Assembly: GCF_964275005.1 (NCBI RefSeq)
Contig: NC_092704.1
Coordinates: forward strand, 34,248,416-34,312,415
From: Diadema setosum
Taxonomy: Eukaryota; Echinodermata; Echinoidea; Diadematoida; Diadematidae
Direction: 5' to 3'
DNA length: 64,000 nt
How positions within the stretch are numbered: the first letter of the stretch is position 1; every line of letters starts with the position of its first letter. The notes under the pieces were generated by a model, which did no database searches, was not told the DNA's origin, and saw nothing but the letters and a program-made list of their open reading frames with translations. The position numbers and the translations under genes are program-made. Below, piece after piece: positions 1-13,800 of this stretch.

Positions 1-1170
1 AAGTTTTGAAATTACTAATGTCCTCAACACTGAGACTGCAAAGTTTGCTCATGCACTCTAAGTGAACTTAAAAATAGAAGCCCACTTCCAAACCAACAGA
101 AATCACCACAAAGGGTACAAGAGAGCTACCAGCTAAATGTTCCTCCTACTCTTGAAGTCACCTCTGTAAAGGTAAAAAAGAAAAAAAAATAGATGCTTTG
201 CTTGTCAAACCTTGAACAATAAATTAACTACACAACCTGCCAAAAGCATGATATTGGCTCACAGCCATGTCATCATGTTCACGCTTTGCTCATGAATCAC
301 TTGGACCATATTCATGAACGGGAACTACGGCATCATTTATGCCTCAAGTCGTTCACTTCTTCTGGTTTTTCAGTGGTCGACACAATTCATCATAATGTGC
401 AAATGACCACTTGCGCCTGATGTGTCATGCCTTCACTACTAGAGCATAGGGGAGTCAACAAGAACCCAACAAGGGAGAGTTCTACTGTGCAGAGGCTGGT
501 ACTCGGCTGATGTGGATGCACTCCTTCCAGGCCCCTGGCATGTTATTCGCTGGGCTCAGGGGGTACTCGTATTATTGTCTATCGTTATGACTCACGACAA
601 ACAGCTAGTCTTCTAGAACAGGCTTTTATTCTAATCTTCCTTCGTGTCCATGCACTTCCTATTCCATGAAAAATGTAAGATGAATGCCACTGTCACAGCT
701 GATTAAAGAAGCTAATCACTGATGAAATGCAATTTCACACAGCCTCATTATAAATCCTTTCAGCCAGAGTACTGGGCTAGAACAGGGCTCAAATGGGGTA
801 AAGAAAGAAAGATCTTTGCCTCTGACCAATTGATATTATAAATCTCTGTGATCGACGTCACAAAGATCTTATCGAAATCTAATTACAGCAGCACACCAAG
901 TTTCCCTTCAGTTTGACTAGTACAGTGAAGCTCTATGCTTTATAAATTCTCCCCTGTTCTCAGAGCCTCATGGCTATTACTATTCACTTCTTTTCTCCCT
1001 GTAAATTGGCTCAGTGCAATGACCTGGTGGGGAATCATCTGTGACTCATAACCAGCACTACATTACCTTATATCATGTATTCATTACAATTTCATATAAC
1101 AACTAAAACAACAACTTTTAAGGAGTCTACAGCTCAAGAATATTCTCCAACAACTTCTGCTTCCATATTA

Positions 1171-1267
1171 ACCCATTAAGCACAAGTCCCAAATACATTG
1201 TATACTCTGGCAGGTGTCTATGGGAAATGGGTGTTGTTAGCAAAATCAGCCCATCCTCAAGGGATTA
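1171..1267. repeat. Short interspersed repeat, copy 1
   Basis: It begins TTAACCCATTAAGCACAAGT and ends at a CCTCAAGGGATTAA-type end. A diverged copy lies at 32639-32745, sharing the 'gtcccaaat', 'ggc(a)aggcgtctatg(g/a)gaaat' and 'agcaaaatca' blocks in the same order. A related end (TTAACCCTTTCTGTGCTGGG) occurs near 54698. This looks like a short non-autonomous element family. Confidence 0.5.
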
Positions 1268-1531
1268 AGTAAGGAATATTTCTGGTTACTGTTTTCATAT
1301 CTTGTTACTTATATGTACTGAATTAGCATGTTTATCCCAACTTTGAAGGAATGCTCTCATTAAAAGCAAAGGAAAAGCAAGATGGAATTTTCTTTTCATT
1401 GTGGCACTGTGTGTTTGTTTTTGTTTTTTGTTTTTTGCTTTTGTTGTTGTTGGGGTGTTGTTTTTTTTTTTTGACATCACAAACTTGGGAGTTCCAGTTC
1501 ATGGTGCTGAGGCTATTAAACTTGGAAGTGA

Positions 1532-1652
1532 AGGGCCCCGTTTTATCAAAAGATAAAATCGATTTCAGATTTCCTTACCACATAGGCTGCCATAGACTTA
1601 CAGTTGAAATCAACTATATAATCAATTTTTACTCTTCATAAAACAGGGCCCA
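1532..1652. repeat. GGGCCC fold-back element, copy 1
   Basis: The ends are inverted: AGGGCCCCGTTTTATCAAAA on the left and TTCATAAAACAGGGCCC on the right. A second copy of the same element lies at 45603-45722 with the same internal order (AAAATCGATTT, AGGCTGCCATA, ATAATCAATTTT). It is a small MITE-like element. Confidence 0.65.
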
Positions 1653-4600
1653 GCTCACAATGCTCAGGCCATGTACAGTAGGGCCTACCTAGTTAGAATA
1701 CAAACCAATCTGTGCCACACTGCAGCGCTCAACTATTCATTTTGCTTGAGGTCAGCAGTTGAGCGTGACTTCCCCACACTTGTTTGAACAGGACTTAGCT
1801 TCCTGTGTAGCTTGCAAGGGAGAGTGGCCCCTTTCCAAACACTGCCATGTTGACTTCAGAAATGACCCCAACTACAAGGCTACACCCGAGGCTCAAACTT
1901 CTCTTATTTTCACAGAAATCATGGTAAACTAGACTGTGCACCTAAGTAAATTCATCTATTGATGTAATGCTGAGTTTGCACAATGCAAGAAATTACATGT
2001 TTTACAAATGCACATTTTCTCTTATGTTGCTGAAAATAAATAGGCCCTACAACATATAATGTCTTCAGGTAAAGAAAAAGAAAAGATTGGAATGCAATAT
2101 CTTTTTATTTTCCTTTTTCAAGCATTTTGCAAAAAGCTGTTCAATAGGTGGGAATGTAACACAAATATTGTTTCCACGGGTTTATAAGACACTGCTGTTC
2201 GTATTTCTATCCTATATCTTTCAATCTACAATTTTTTCAGCATAAAATGATTTTATCACAGTAGTTCAGTGACTTTGTTTATACCTTTTGATTCAGGTCA
2301 TTTACTTTGTTTATATCCCTTTTGATACAAATATTACAATTATGTTTTCAATGGAAAGTGTTGTCATTTGACATTTCAAATCTATGTCAACTAGCCTATC
2401 CAGAGGATTATATTCTTTCTCCATCTTCATGCATGGAAGCCTTTCAAGTATAGAAAGTCTTTGAAGTATATTATGACAGTAGAATGAACATAAGGACACT
2501 TGAGTCAGAGTAAAGGAGGATATATGGGTCAAGACCTTACACACACAATAGAGGTTGTCCAGTGGTGACCACTGGTCAACCTTGAAAACTGTGTTCACAA
2601 TGGGGTCATGCCTCTAGGAGGGGAAGTCCTGTCCATGGGTCATTTCGCCAATGCTGAACTCAGGCAGGAAACTGCGCATGAGGCAAAGGGCTACTGGCAA
2701 TAACAAGGCAATAAGAATATATCATGCTGCCCTCCCATCAAATGGGTACATCGTACAGCACCATCAGGATCATATAAATTTCCAGGTACAGCAGCAGCAG
2801 GATAATATCTTTCCGGTAAAGAACACCAATGCTATTCCTGTTTACCTCTTTGCTACCTGTTATCCCAATATCCTGACGAAGAAGCAGATCATGGTAACGG
2901 CTGAGAAAACTGCAAAGTAAAGATGACTTGGCTTTAAAAACAAAAAAAAAAACAAAAAAAAAATTGAAATTAATCTGAAAATCAAAAGCTTTATTGTTCA
3001 TATCTTAAAAAAAAAAAATGTATCCTGTTCATAGTTTAAAGTCTAAGAATGTTTGAATTTGGAAACTTTTTCAATTTTGTCAGTATACAGCATGCTTTCT
3101 GCTTTTTTTTTTTTTTTTGCTTTTTTTTTATGATAATGATGAACAGCTTTTTGATCAATTATGCCCCTGCCGGAATTATCTCAAAACTGTGAGTAATCTT
3201 TCTTTTTATTTCAGTGATAAATAGTCAAAATCACTGGAAAGTTCAGAGTCAGGAAAATGTGAAAATTTGAAGAAAAAAAAAATCAGAAGATGAATGTCTG
3301 CTTGCTTTATCATGTTTTCATGGCAAAGAGTCACATTAAGTTTGATATTCACTAAATGCTTCATTACATGTAGAGCTTATGTCTCATTTTAAAGCCATCT
3401 GAAAACTTCCCTCTAAATACAAAGTCGCTTGGCCATTTGTCTTTATACTGTATTTATATGCCATATATTTTGCCAGGATTTTATTTCTTTTCAATTTTGC
3501 AAGTTGCCTGCAATTTGTCAATTCAACAACATGCAAAACTATTATTGAAACTAACATGATATATGTGACATCAACTTTTTTGCCGCACAATTTTTTTTTC
3601 TTCATGATGAACATGTGGCATCTCAAATGCCACAAATTTCTGAAGATGGTAACAAATCTCCAGACTGCAACAAATTTTGATCATAAAGATAGTGTTTACA
3701 CACTTTTGATAATCATTCTTCATTTTTTTTCAAAAGCATAATTATTCTACTAATTAGGCCCATACACATAGGGTCATCTATATATATTTATTGATTTATG
3801 TGTTTACTAATATTCATTTATTAACTAGAATCTATATAGGCCTACATTTACAAATAGCAAAAAACAATTAAGTTCAGCAAATAGTTTTTCTCTCGTAATA
3901 CAAAATGTAGACTATTGATAATTTGGAAAAAAAAAACAACTACAATTGCAAGTTTGTACCAGAGTGTGGGAGAAAAAAAAAATAGAAGGTTAAAAATATT
4001 CCTGCACAGACAGGGCCACAAATGATGGGCTACCAGAGCAGAATCTTTAACGGAATATAATGCTGACAGATGGCTGAGTATACAAATTTTATTGACGGAT
4101 GGCCTCCATGGGTGTATATCAATGTCGCACACATACACATACACATACACATACACATACATTTATACGCACACACAGTTTTTGCAGCATACCGGTAAAT
4201 GTACACTAGTATAGTCACACAGAAAGTGTGCACACAGATTATCAAATTTTATGACCATAACTTTATTCTATTATAATGCTTTGCCCAAGGCTGAATAAAG
4301 CAGAATTTGCAGCAAATCTTCACAAATGACATCACAGTGCTGCCACAAAGCACAGACAGTGTTAAACTTCATCTCAAATGCAACCAGCACAGGAATTAAC
4401 ATGTTCTTCTTTTAATAGTTTCACTGAAAACGAGCAACGTATTTGTTTGATATCTAGTTCAGTATTAAAAAATGTAATAAAGGATGGCTTTTAGTTCTCC
4501 AGCAATTTATAATATGTGCATTACAGACACTTTAATTTCATCAACACTTAATAGTGAGCGGAATACATCCTCTGGCGATTTTAATAAGAGTACGCCTTCC

Positions 4601-5208
4601 AATTCAGTGTGCATGGCAGTGTTGCGCACACACACACACACACACATACTGAGGTATAAAGTATGATACTGCTCATGAAAAGAGACATCACTATTTCATC
4701 AATGTCTAAATCACTACCGGTATGTTGTGCTCGGTTTGATGCAGGTGCAGCGTGTCACATTTTATACTGTGATTCCCACAATAGCATTCATGTGATGTCT
4801 CAACTCATAGCTAATCCATTCTGAACAGATGCGTGTACACGGTCATCTACCATTTGGACTTCACAGACATACTCAAAAAGCTGATGAAAATATTGTTAAA
4901 TCATGCATAATCATCAATATTTGCTCTTCTAGATAAGAGGAGCATTTCAAGGTAGCCACATACCAGCATGTAGTGTGCATTGAATGCCACAGACAAGGTC
5001 TGAATTCACACACGACACACACACACACTCCTGACAACACTGTATCCCTTGTGCTTGCATCTTCCCGCAGCATCATGTCAGAACTTTGGGACCCTAGCAC
5101 ACAAGGTGCATGGTGTACAGCATTTTGTGTCCCTGTGTGTGAGTATACAGATCATGCACATTATGTTTGTTGGTTTGTGTGTGAAGGGTGCGTGTGTTTA
5201 CAATATGG

Positions 5209-5214
<6 letters not shown>

Positions 5215-5282
<68 letters not shown>
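5215..5282. repeat. (TG)34 microsatellite
   Basis: This is a 68-base uninterrupted TG dinucleotide run. It lies in kinesin intron 2. The 'Cys-Val' and 'Thr-His' open frames across it are artefacts of the repeat. Confidence 0.95.
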
Positions 5283-5286
<4 letters not shown>

Positions 5287-5981
5287 TGTGTGTGAGAAGT
5301 GCCACCATCCTCCTCATGGTAGAGGACACTGTGTGTGTTGGTATGGATGCCAGAAGGCATGAAAGTCAAGTGCTCTCATCTACTCCGCACACTGGGATAG
5401 TCTTGCACGAGCATGCCTCATGGCAAGCAACTGGAGCTGGAATCTACTGCTGATGTGAAAATCACATGACGGGGCTACAGTCAACAACATTGGCCATTTT
5501 GCAAGGCAAGGTTCCGCCATGCCCAATTGCTCATGAGGGCAAAACCAGATGGAAACATTTGCAGGTCTCCAAGCTTTTAAACGTACAGCAAGTGTAAACA
5601 ATGTCACTTGACTAATACCGGTAGGACCTACTGCATGGAGAGACTGATTTTCAAAGGGGAATTTACAGTATGTTACTTCACACACTAGATCCAAAAACAT
5701 TCTGTTACATGTCTGCCTCACAAGTTTGAGCTGAAGTTAAATCTAAAAGCTGCACTAGTGTTTGTTCAAACAACTGATATCAATCCATGATTGGTGACAG
5801 AAAAAAGATATTGCTATTCTCTTTTCCTAATTCTGAAACTGTTCTCTTTCAAAAAACATAACCTCCTACCTTGGCGGAGGTAATAAGTTGTGAATGCTGC
5901 ACTGATTGCATGACTGGGAAATTCAATTTACTGGTTGTTCCTCTCAATCACCTTAAATTAGAGAACTGAGAGACTCTATAA

Positions 5982-6254
5982 CTGTATACGCCATATATTT
6001 CACGAGTCTAAATTTTCGCGAATCAGGAATTCCCAACGATTTTGTGAATCAGGAATTCCCGACGATTTTGCGAGTGGTTACATTGTAAATTCACGATCGT
6101 GGAGTCCCGTACTGAACAGAGAAGTGTACACGCGTACGTCACATTCACATCGAGATCAGAGTCAATATTTTTGCGTGTCTTTAATTTCGCGAATAGCACC
6201 TGACTTGCGAAATTCGCGAAAATAAAAACCTTGCAAAATATTCGCCGTATACAG
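5982..6254. repeat. TTTCGCGAA-rich inverted-repeat element
   Basis: The ends are CTGTATACGCCATATATTTC and its imperfect inverse (TATTCGCCGTATACAG), flanked by TA. The interior repeats TTCGCGAA-type words and the GAATCAGGAATTCCC block twice. A solo left end of the same type is at about 46687-46725 (CTGTATATGCCATATATTTT). It is a non-autonomous DNA transposon derivative. Confidence 0.65.
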
Positions 6255-7061
6255 TAAATACCTCTCACATACAACTCTTGAATGAGCACATTTTTCTGAA
6301 AATTTATCAAAAATTTGCTCAAATGGCATAACAGAACATTGATTTGGAATCAGTATTTTTGTAGGGTCTACTGATAATCAATTCTGCAATTTGGGATTCC
6401 ACACTTCATGTGCTTTGCCCCAACTTTGCCAACACAAGTGCTATCAATTTTAACTCCCACATAGTATGTCTTTTTCCACTAAAATTCTGGTAATCACTAG
6501 CACTCAAGCGGGTTGTTCAAGCGGGTTTCCATGAAAGCAATTTCACCTTTTGTGGTGGGGCTGTGGTTGAAGTAATTTGCCCTATACCTCCTGCGCAGCA
6601 ATGATAAAGATCCTTGATACCAAGAACGATAGGTATTTATGCAACTAAAACCAATCATAATCTAATTTGTATGCCCTGCCACTGTAGTCTAATTGAATAG
6701 ACCCTTCGAAACTGCACATGATATATTGTATCAGTGAGGGTTGATTTGCCATGGTGGACGAACATATTTCATCACAAGATTGTGAAAGACGTGTAAAAAT
6801 AGGGTCTAACATAAAACATATCATAAATATCTTCGTCATTGGGCCTGACGTACCTTGAATCTGTGTAAATTAATTTGACAAGTTACACTACAGGCAGGCT
6901 TCAAACCCTGATAACCAGGACCAGTACACTGTATGTGTCACTAATGGCACACAACTTTGTGTATATTCCTTCGAACAAATTAAGTGGTAAATAATGTATT
7001 TAAAATTTGCTTGCATTTTCCTGCACATTGAATACAAACTTTGACCAGTGGGATAACTCCT

Positions 7062-7223
7062 GGGGGGTGTTTCATCAACGTTTGCCAGCGCAAAAAGTTG
7101 TCATCGCCGACAATCACCATAGTAACAGTCAGCGACCAGAGCATCTCAGCCAAAACCAAGGGTTTTGCTGAAATTGTCAGCACTGACAACTTGTCAGCGC
7201 TGACAAACGATGAAACACCCCCC
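7062..7223. repeat. Fold-back element with GGGTGTTTCATC ends
   Basis: The left arm GGGGGGTGTTTCATC is mirrored by GATGAAACACCCCCC on the right. Internal inverted pairs (GTCAGCGCTGACAA type) lengthen the hairpin. The end type GGGTGTTTCA is shared with the fold-back at 58553-58729. Confidence 0.65.
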
Positions 7224-7750
7224 TGCTTAGATTTACGCTCAATACATGTAGATCCATTTTCCACCTCATACAGGCACTGCCATGTTGACTGTATACGCTG
7301 AATACCTCCATACCACAATCCTCAACCCTGCTAATTTGTGGGATTAAAATGCTTCCAAGCCTTTAACAGACAGACAGACAGACAGACAGACATTTTGTAA
7401 AGCTAAATTATCCTAACCTCAGGGATGCCAACCTCGTAAACAACAATGCAGTATTGGAGAGCTGAAAAGGTATATTTCTTAATGGAAAAACATCAGTTCC
7501 TACAAGAGACACAGGGTGTGTTATAATAAAATTTGGGCAAGAACAGTATTTTCCAGAAAAAAAATATTTTTCCACAAAAAAAAAACACACACACAGACAA
7601 CAGTACAAAATGCCACAAAAACTAGCAGATATCTATGTGACATGTAACCTTGAAAAAAAAAGAGGAAAATATACACACATCATACAAAAGTACAGGGTTA
7701 GTCACAGAAAATCATTTTTTTTTTCTTTTCCATGAAACAGTGAAATTTAC

Positions 7751-7838
7751 CTTTTACAATCTGTTTTGCTGCTTTATTGTACACCTCCTCCTGGGTTGTG
7801 TTGGGCTTGAAGACTCGGTCAAATATGAAGAGTTTTCC
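7751..7838 (-). CDS. KIF5: Kinesin heavy chain coding exon 2
   Basis: The exon is 88 bases, 29 codons plus one base, starting in phase 0 after acceptor CTAATTTGCAG and ending at donor GTAAAT. It encodes [20 protein letters not shown] and NKAAKQIVK, which matches the strand and helix before the P-loop in kinesin-1. The split after IVK fits the next codon being the conserved Asp of 'IVKD'. Confidence 0.92.
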
Positions 7839-10800
7839 CTGCAAATTAGAGTGGGGAGGAAAACAAATTCTGGTCAGGATTTAAGCATTTCAAATACACA
7901 ACACGACAAGCAACTCACAAGCATGACTGGAATGAACAGTGCTTGAAAACAATGTCAATGTCATGATATCTCACCGAAGTAAAGACAGTACTGCACGCAC
8001 CCTGAAAACTCCATGTACATATATGCAAATTGTCATGACACCTGGCAGGAATACCAAGCTGCTTTTAAATCTAAATATCTCTTTGTGGCTTTGATTACTG
8101 ATTGGCACAGAAACTGTACAGTGTTACACATACACTGTCCAAACACACCGGCACAGAAAGGGTTAAATCTCTGTCCAGGCACTTGACCATCAAGATACAA
8201 AACCTCCTGGAAAGGGGGTAGAGATAGAGTGAAAAGAGAGTTAATATGTAATGATTATGATTCAGGCGGTTTGCGTATGATTGATCCTTTGGTTTATGCA
8301 CAGGCTCAGAAGATGACATGGGTTGCAAAATTCTTAGATCCTTATTATTCAAATACATGGAAGGATATTGAACAGATAATGCTATTGAATTTTCATGAAC
8401 AAAGCTTAGTCTTGTGGAGAGCAAACGCCCCAGGTTGTGTTTTGAACAAGCTTAAGAATTCTCAATTAGTTGAAACCTTAAAAGTATGGTACATTTATAG
8501 AGAAGGTATTTTGAAAGACCTTGGCCTTTCAAATTTTCATTTACAGGACTATATACGGTGGAATAAGAAAGTTAGTTTGAAACATAGACCTTTTTTCTAT
8601 TACCCTGACTGGTTTGAGAAAGGAATTAATTTTATTAATGATTTGCATATAGGGGGTCGTGTTAAAACCTTTGAAAAGCTAGTTCTGGAATTTGATATTG
8701 CAATTAAGGATAGGAGAAAATATAACTCTTTAATGAATGGTATTTATCTTTCATGGTTTGATTCTTCCTTGGACACCGATGAAGATATGTTTGATAACAT
8801 AGTGTCAGAGCTGGTGAAAAAAAAAGAAAATTTCTAAACATGCTTACATGTATCCGGTAATAAGAAATGTACATTGTGACTCCTCATGTGAGAAAAGAAT
8901 AGGTACATAAAGATGTAAGTGGAAAGACCTCTTCTCCATTAATGATGAAACAGTTCAGGGGGATGTTATTCATATGAATAACTATAAATGTACTGTTGAA
9001 ACACAACTCGTTCCTTTTATTTTAAGGTTTTTCATGATGTTATTGGTTTAAATGCATTCTTATTTAAGATTTAAAAAATAGAACACCCAAACTGTATGTT
9101 TTGTAGTCAAGAACAGGAAACTGCTTTTCATCTATTTTTACACTGTCCTAAAACACTACCTTTATGGAAAAAATTATTTGATTTCATAGAGGAAAAGACC
9201 AAAAAGGTACATACCTTTTTGCCTTTTAATATGATGTTTGGTGTAAATAATGACGTAGAATTTTGTACATGTATAAATTTTTTATTTCTTTGTCTTACAT
9301 GTAAGTTTTATATAGATGTAGATTTCAAGGTTCAACTTTGAATTTTGATGCATTTATGGCTTTAGTAAAGTATAAACAGAAAACTGAATATGCTATAGCA
9401 CATAAGAAAGGTAAATTACAATGTCATTTAAGGAAGTGGTCCATGCTTTTGTAATGGTTGATCCTCTATTTTCATATATCTCATAGACATCCATCTTCTT
9501 GTGTTATTCCATTATGGCAGATAGTTTAATGTGACTTGTTTACTGAACCCTTTTTAATGCTATAGGCTGGACATTTGTACATTGTTTATATTGTGAGTTT
9601 TGTTTTATGGTTGCATAAAAAAATAAAAAGAGAGAAAAAAAAAGATACAAAACCTCCAAAGGACGATATCATTGTATATCATCATATCATAAAATTACCA
9701 CACTACTAGGTATAATATACCATGTAAACGAGAGTACATTTCATTATACCTTTCTAAATACCTCACAATCTTGGGGCAAGAGAATAAAATGTGATTCACA
9801 GTGTAACAATCATTGCAAATTTTGGTTGTTCACTGAAATTGTCCCTGAAATATCATTAGGAAATCACACCTATATGAAATGCACAAGGAAACACCCATGC
9901 TCCTCCCCTTTTCATGCAGAACCCAAGTTTATTAGGCTATGAGATACAGTGTGTACATTATCATCATCATACATAATGTAATTATGTGAACACAGAATCC
10001 TACAGAACCTAATATTTGGGGAGCGCTTTTAATAGTGAGAGTTACACACTGTGATTATGCAAATATGATGCTTGGAGGTCAATTCTGACTCATCACACTA
10101 CATCTCCAGTGAAGCAGCGTACAGAAAACAAACTGCACTCTCATGGTAACCGATGAGCAGGTGTGACGTCATCTTGTTTTCCACTGTCAACTCCTCCATA
10201 AGGTCTGGTGGGAGGGGGGAACATTTATCCTTCGCTATCACGTCATACACATGTAGGTCCACGCGACATCTTGCAAACATTCTAATCAACATGATTTTAG
10301 TGTGCTACAAATTTGTATTTTCAACAATGCTGGAAATAGATCTGCACTTTAGGTATGGTATTCAAATGAAGAGCAGTACAACAGCTATTTGGGTTTGACT
10401 GAAAAACACATACAATGTACAATATATCTCACTTCACATCATACACTTGTGATGTTTATATTTAGAGAGAACTAGAAATACATGTAGGTCATCAACTACC
10501 ATGAATATTACACAAATTCCATCAACCACTCCTATTTCATCCTGAAATAAAACTAAAAATGTTCATCACTCTTATTTTTCACATCCCCCTCCCCATCTCC
10601 TCTCATATCTTATGTGGATTTTCCTGATTCTCCGCATCTTCGACCACTCTCCTCAGCGTCATCTTCAACCACCGTCCTCCCGCTGCGACCTTTAACATTT
10701 GAGGTTCACTCAGCAGCCCTGCAGGGAGGGAACATGCAATATACAGTGAGTGGCAGCAGCAGAATTCATGCCCACTGTATGACTCTCTCTACAGCATTCT

Positions 10801-13800
10801 ATCCATCGTCTATCCCACTCACATCTTACAACGGTAGCTTTGATACACGCAAACCAGTAGGGCAGGATCTCGAGGCCGGTGCTTAAAAGCATCAAATTGG
10901 TGAATGCAATCTTTAGGCAATGCTCCTGTCTGCTGATGAACACTAACAGCATTGAACATGGTCATAACTGTTTACAAGCTCAGGAAATCATCAACATAAT
11001 TTACATACATTTGTAGTACTTCATTCAACAAATGAAGCATTGTAAAAAAAAAAAAAAAACTGTGTTAATACTGCACATGTAGTGTCATACAGAACGTGAG
11101 TCCTTACGTTCCTTGCATTTCATAAATTACATGCAATGTGTGATCAACATCGATTGTTCTCATATAGGACAATGGAATATAATCCTCTTAGATCTATGGA
11201 ACCATACATTGTATGAACAAGTTTAAAGAAATCTACATTCTAAACACACTAAAGCTGCATAATAAACTCTCTGCTCCCTCCAGTTTCTCCCTCTTTCTGC
11301 CCCTCCCTAAATCTAGTACATTTTAAACAAATTATTGCTACATCTCTGCCCCTCCCTCTTTCCCTTTTGAAAGTACCTACATGTAGTACAGAATGCATTA
11401 ACAATTGATGATTTCAAGTATATTTCACAGTATTTCCTTATCTTTATAGTTAATGTGTTATGATGTTCTGATGTAAACTGGTTCATGTACATGTATGTAC
11501 ATGTGTGACAATAATCCTCTCACACACATATTGACAACATGCATGAAACATCAGTTCAACGACATCCCACATTTGTGCACAATATGTACTTTTCAAGTGA
11601 CAGAGGCATTCACATCAAACAGTGTACTTTTATAGTTGGCAAGCAAACTTCATTGCACTTTTATATAATTTCCTAGACACATCCCAAAAGTGGATCAGGA
11701 GCTGCTTCCCTTCAATACTAAACATTTACTGCAAAGTAGATCAGCCAAAGCCCATTAAGTGGGTCTCTCCCTCTCCCTCTCCCCCTTAGCTCCATCTCTG
11801 CTCTCATTTGCATTTTCCTCACGTCTCCCGGCAAGATGTGGGCCTCCCTTTCACGGGCCACACGACTGGACTCTTGGCAGACATCTTGAAGTATCAAAAT
11901 ATAATGCCAGTATCAAAACAGGTGCAGCAACGTTTACATTGCAGTTTGACATTATTATCTAACACCTTAGTCATCATCAACCCGCTTTACAGCTCACCCG
12001 TCTGAAGGGTGGAAAGCAGTAAATCTCTGCTATACCTCAGAATACATTGTATTAGAAATGATCACTGCATTTAAACCTGATATGGGCATCAGATGAAGAA
12101 AAAAGTGAATGATTTCTTCATGTTACTACTATTTTGATTTTTGGAATGATCTACAGGTACTTGACGCTATAAATGTCAACAAAATGTGTGCAATATGTTA
12201 TTAAGATTCTATTGTTGCACCTTCAATGTAGGTACAGCTGTAATCTGTCAACTGAAGAACAGTATACAAAACACTTCAGAGTAACTAGAAAACCACTAAT
12301 AATATCTGCCTAATTTATGCAATCAGAGAATAGCACAGTAAAAAACTTAAATACGAAGAAGTTGAGCTTCTGATTTGGATGAGAGCATTCTTCTCCACCC
12401 CACCCTCCCCCCCCCCCTGTGTCTTTCAGAATCTGTATACAAATTATGTACTGTATGTACCCATGTAATTAAGTATTACATACAGATCACATGTGCAAAT
12501 CATATACAATATCTGTATTATGACCACAAGCATCTGTACAGACCTAACAATTACACAAAACAGGCTATGTTGTGATCAGTCGGCATACATTTACAGTGTA
12601 TACTGTATTCTGATGCACCAAATTACTGAGTATAGTAGCTGAAGCTATTGTACTAGCTGTAAGCAAATATTCCAGTGAGGCAAACAAGTGTACATGACAT
12701 TGTGTACAACATACTCAAGTCTTCTGTCAATGATACAAGCAGTGTGAGCATTACTGTCATGTAAATTATAAAAAATGAAATGTCCTTCATAACACCATCA
12801 CTGACAAGTCATGTGAACGCCACCTTTGATGTACCAGCATCAATTATAGTCAAACTTCAATGATAAACCTTGGCATGAAGGTGTCACTTAAAATGGTTTT
12901 ACAACACACTGGAGTCATTAATGGACTTACAGTAGTCCTTTAACACAGGACATCATCAGACTTGAACTCTTACAAAATCTTTGTAACTGTTGCCAGTGAA
13001 ATTTAGTTCTGGGATCTTCAGTACCCACTGAAACTACAAACGTACAAACAAAACTTAGGGTAATAAAAGGCATTGATTTATTGAGCAGTGTTCCACTTCT
13101 ATCACAATTTATCCCATACCATACAATATTCACAAGACTCCATACAATGCTGTACTATCACAAATATAAAGGCTCACATTACAGCAGGAGTGGAAAGGTC
13201 ACTTGAGTAAGAATATAAAATTGCATCAATTCCACAATCTACAATTCACTCACCAGGAAAGCTATGCAGGATTTTCACATTAGATAAGAATCATTAAACA
13301 CAGGTCGTTTATTGCACAAAATCACATTGTACACTGTACATTGCAAAAATTGTTGAACAGTTTGTAGTAAGTAAACCATTGCTAGAGTACTACATTTTTG
13401 GAATTTAGGATAAAAATGTATTATTTTATATCACTTGTAACCATGGAAACAAAGCAGTAATTGAAACATCACAATTATGACTCATTTGCATGACACACGT
13501 TCAGCAATAAGCGACTCTCTGGAGTATATCATTTGCTATGCATTAGGCAATACAGTACATTATACGGCGTCAAGACCCATCCATTGCAGGCGGGGGAGCT
13601 ACAATCTTATTCGTGATAGGAAACCCTCCGGTCTCCTCACATAACGCACGTCACTCACAGAATAATTTATGAGCACACAGTCGGAGCCGCATTAAGCCCC
13701 AGCAGCCAGAGAACCAAGCACATATCATTTGCAGTTAACAGTGTAGCGCTGGAGGTCCATTAGCCCAACATAGGCCACAAACATTAGCAACATGAAAATC

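Larger units (their letters stand above)
1..7750 (-). other. KIF5: Intron 2 of the kinesin heavy chain gene (open at left edge)
   Basis: No exon could be recognised in this stretch. The next kinesin exon should encode the P-loop (GQTSSGKT type), and I found no reverse-complement match to it, so the intron probably continues past the window. The stretch holds small inverted-repeat elements (1171-1267, 1532-1652, 5982-6254, 7062-7223), a CACATA-type run near 4129-4161 and a long TG run at 5215-5282. The rest is AT-rich sequence with no visible coding signal. Confidence 0.6.

Noticed and set aside
2738..2930. Minus-strand frame after a TTTGCAG acceptor-like site with a hydrophobic segment (KDIILLLLYLEIYMILMVLY)
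   Set aside because: Position demands it be kinesin exon 3, which it is not; no family match and no partner exons.
4973..5453. Overlapping Cys-Val and Thr-His frames
   Set aside because: They are produced by the TG microsatellite in all frames.
7368..7393. Regular CAGA repeats, considered as a CRISPR-like array with similar runs at 50441-50462
   Set aside because: Simple tetranucleotide microsatellites without spacers, in a eukaryotic genome.
10098..10292. 64-codon minus-strand frame with protein-like composition
   Set aside because: It would have to be an extra exon in kinesin intron 1, but exons 1 and 2 already join in frame and phase with the family sequence. Kept only as a possible regulatory patch.
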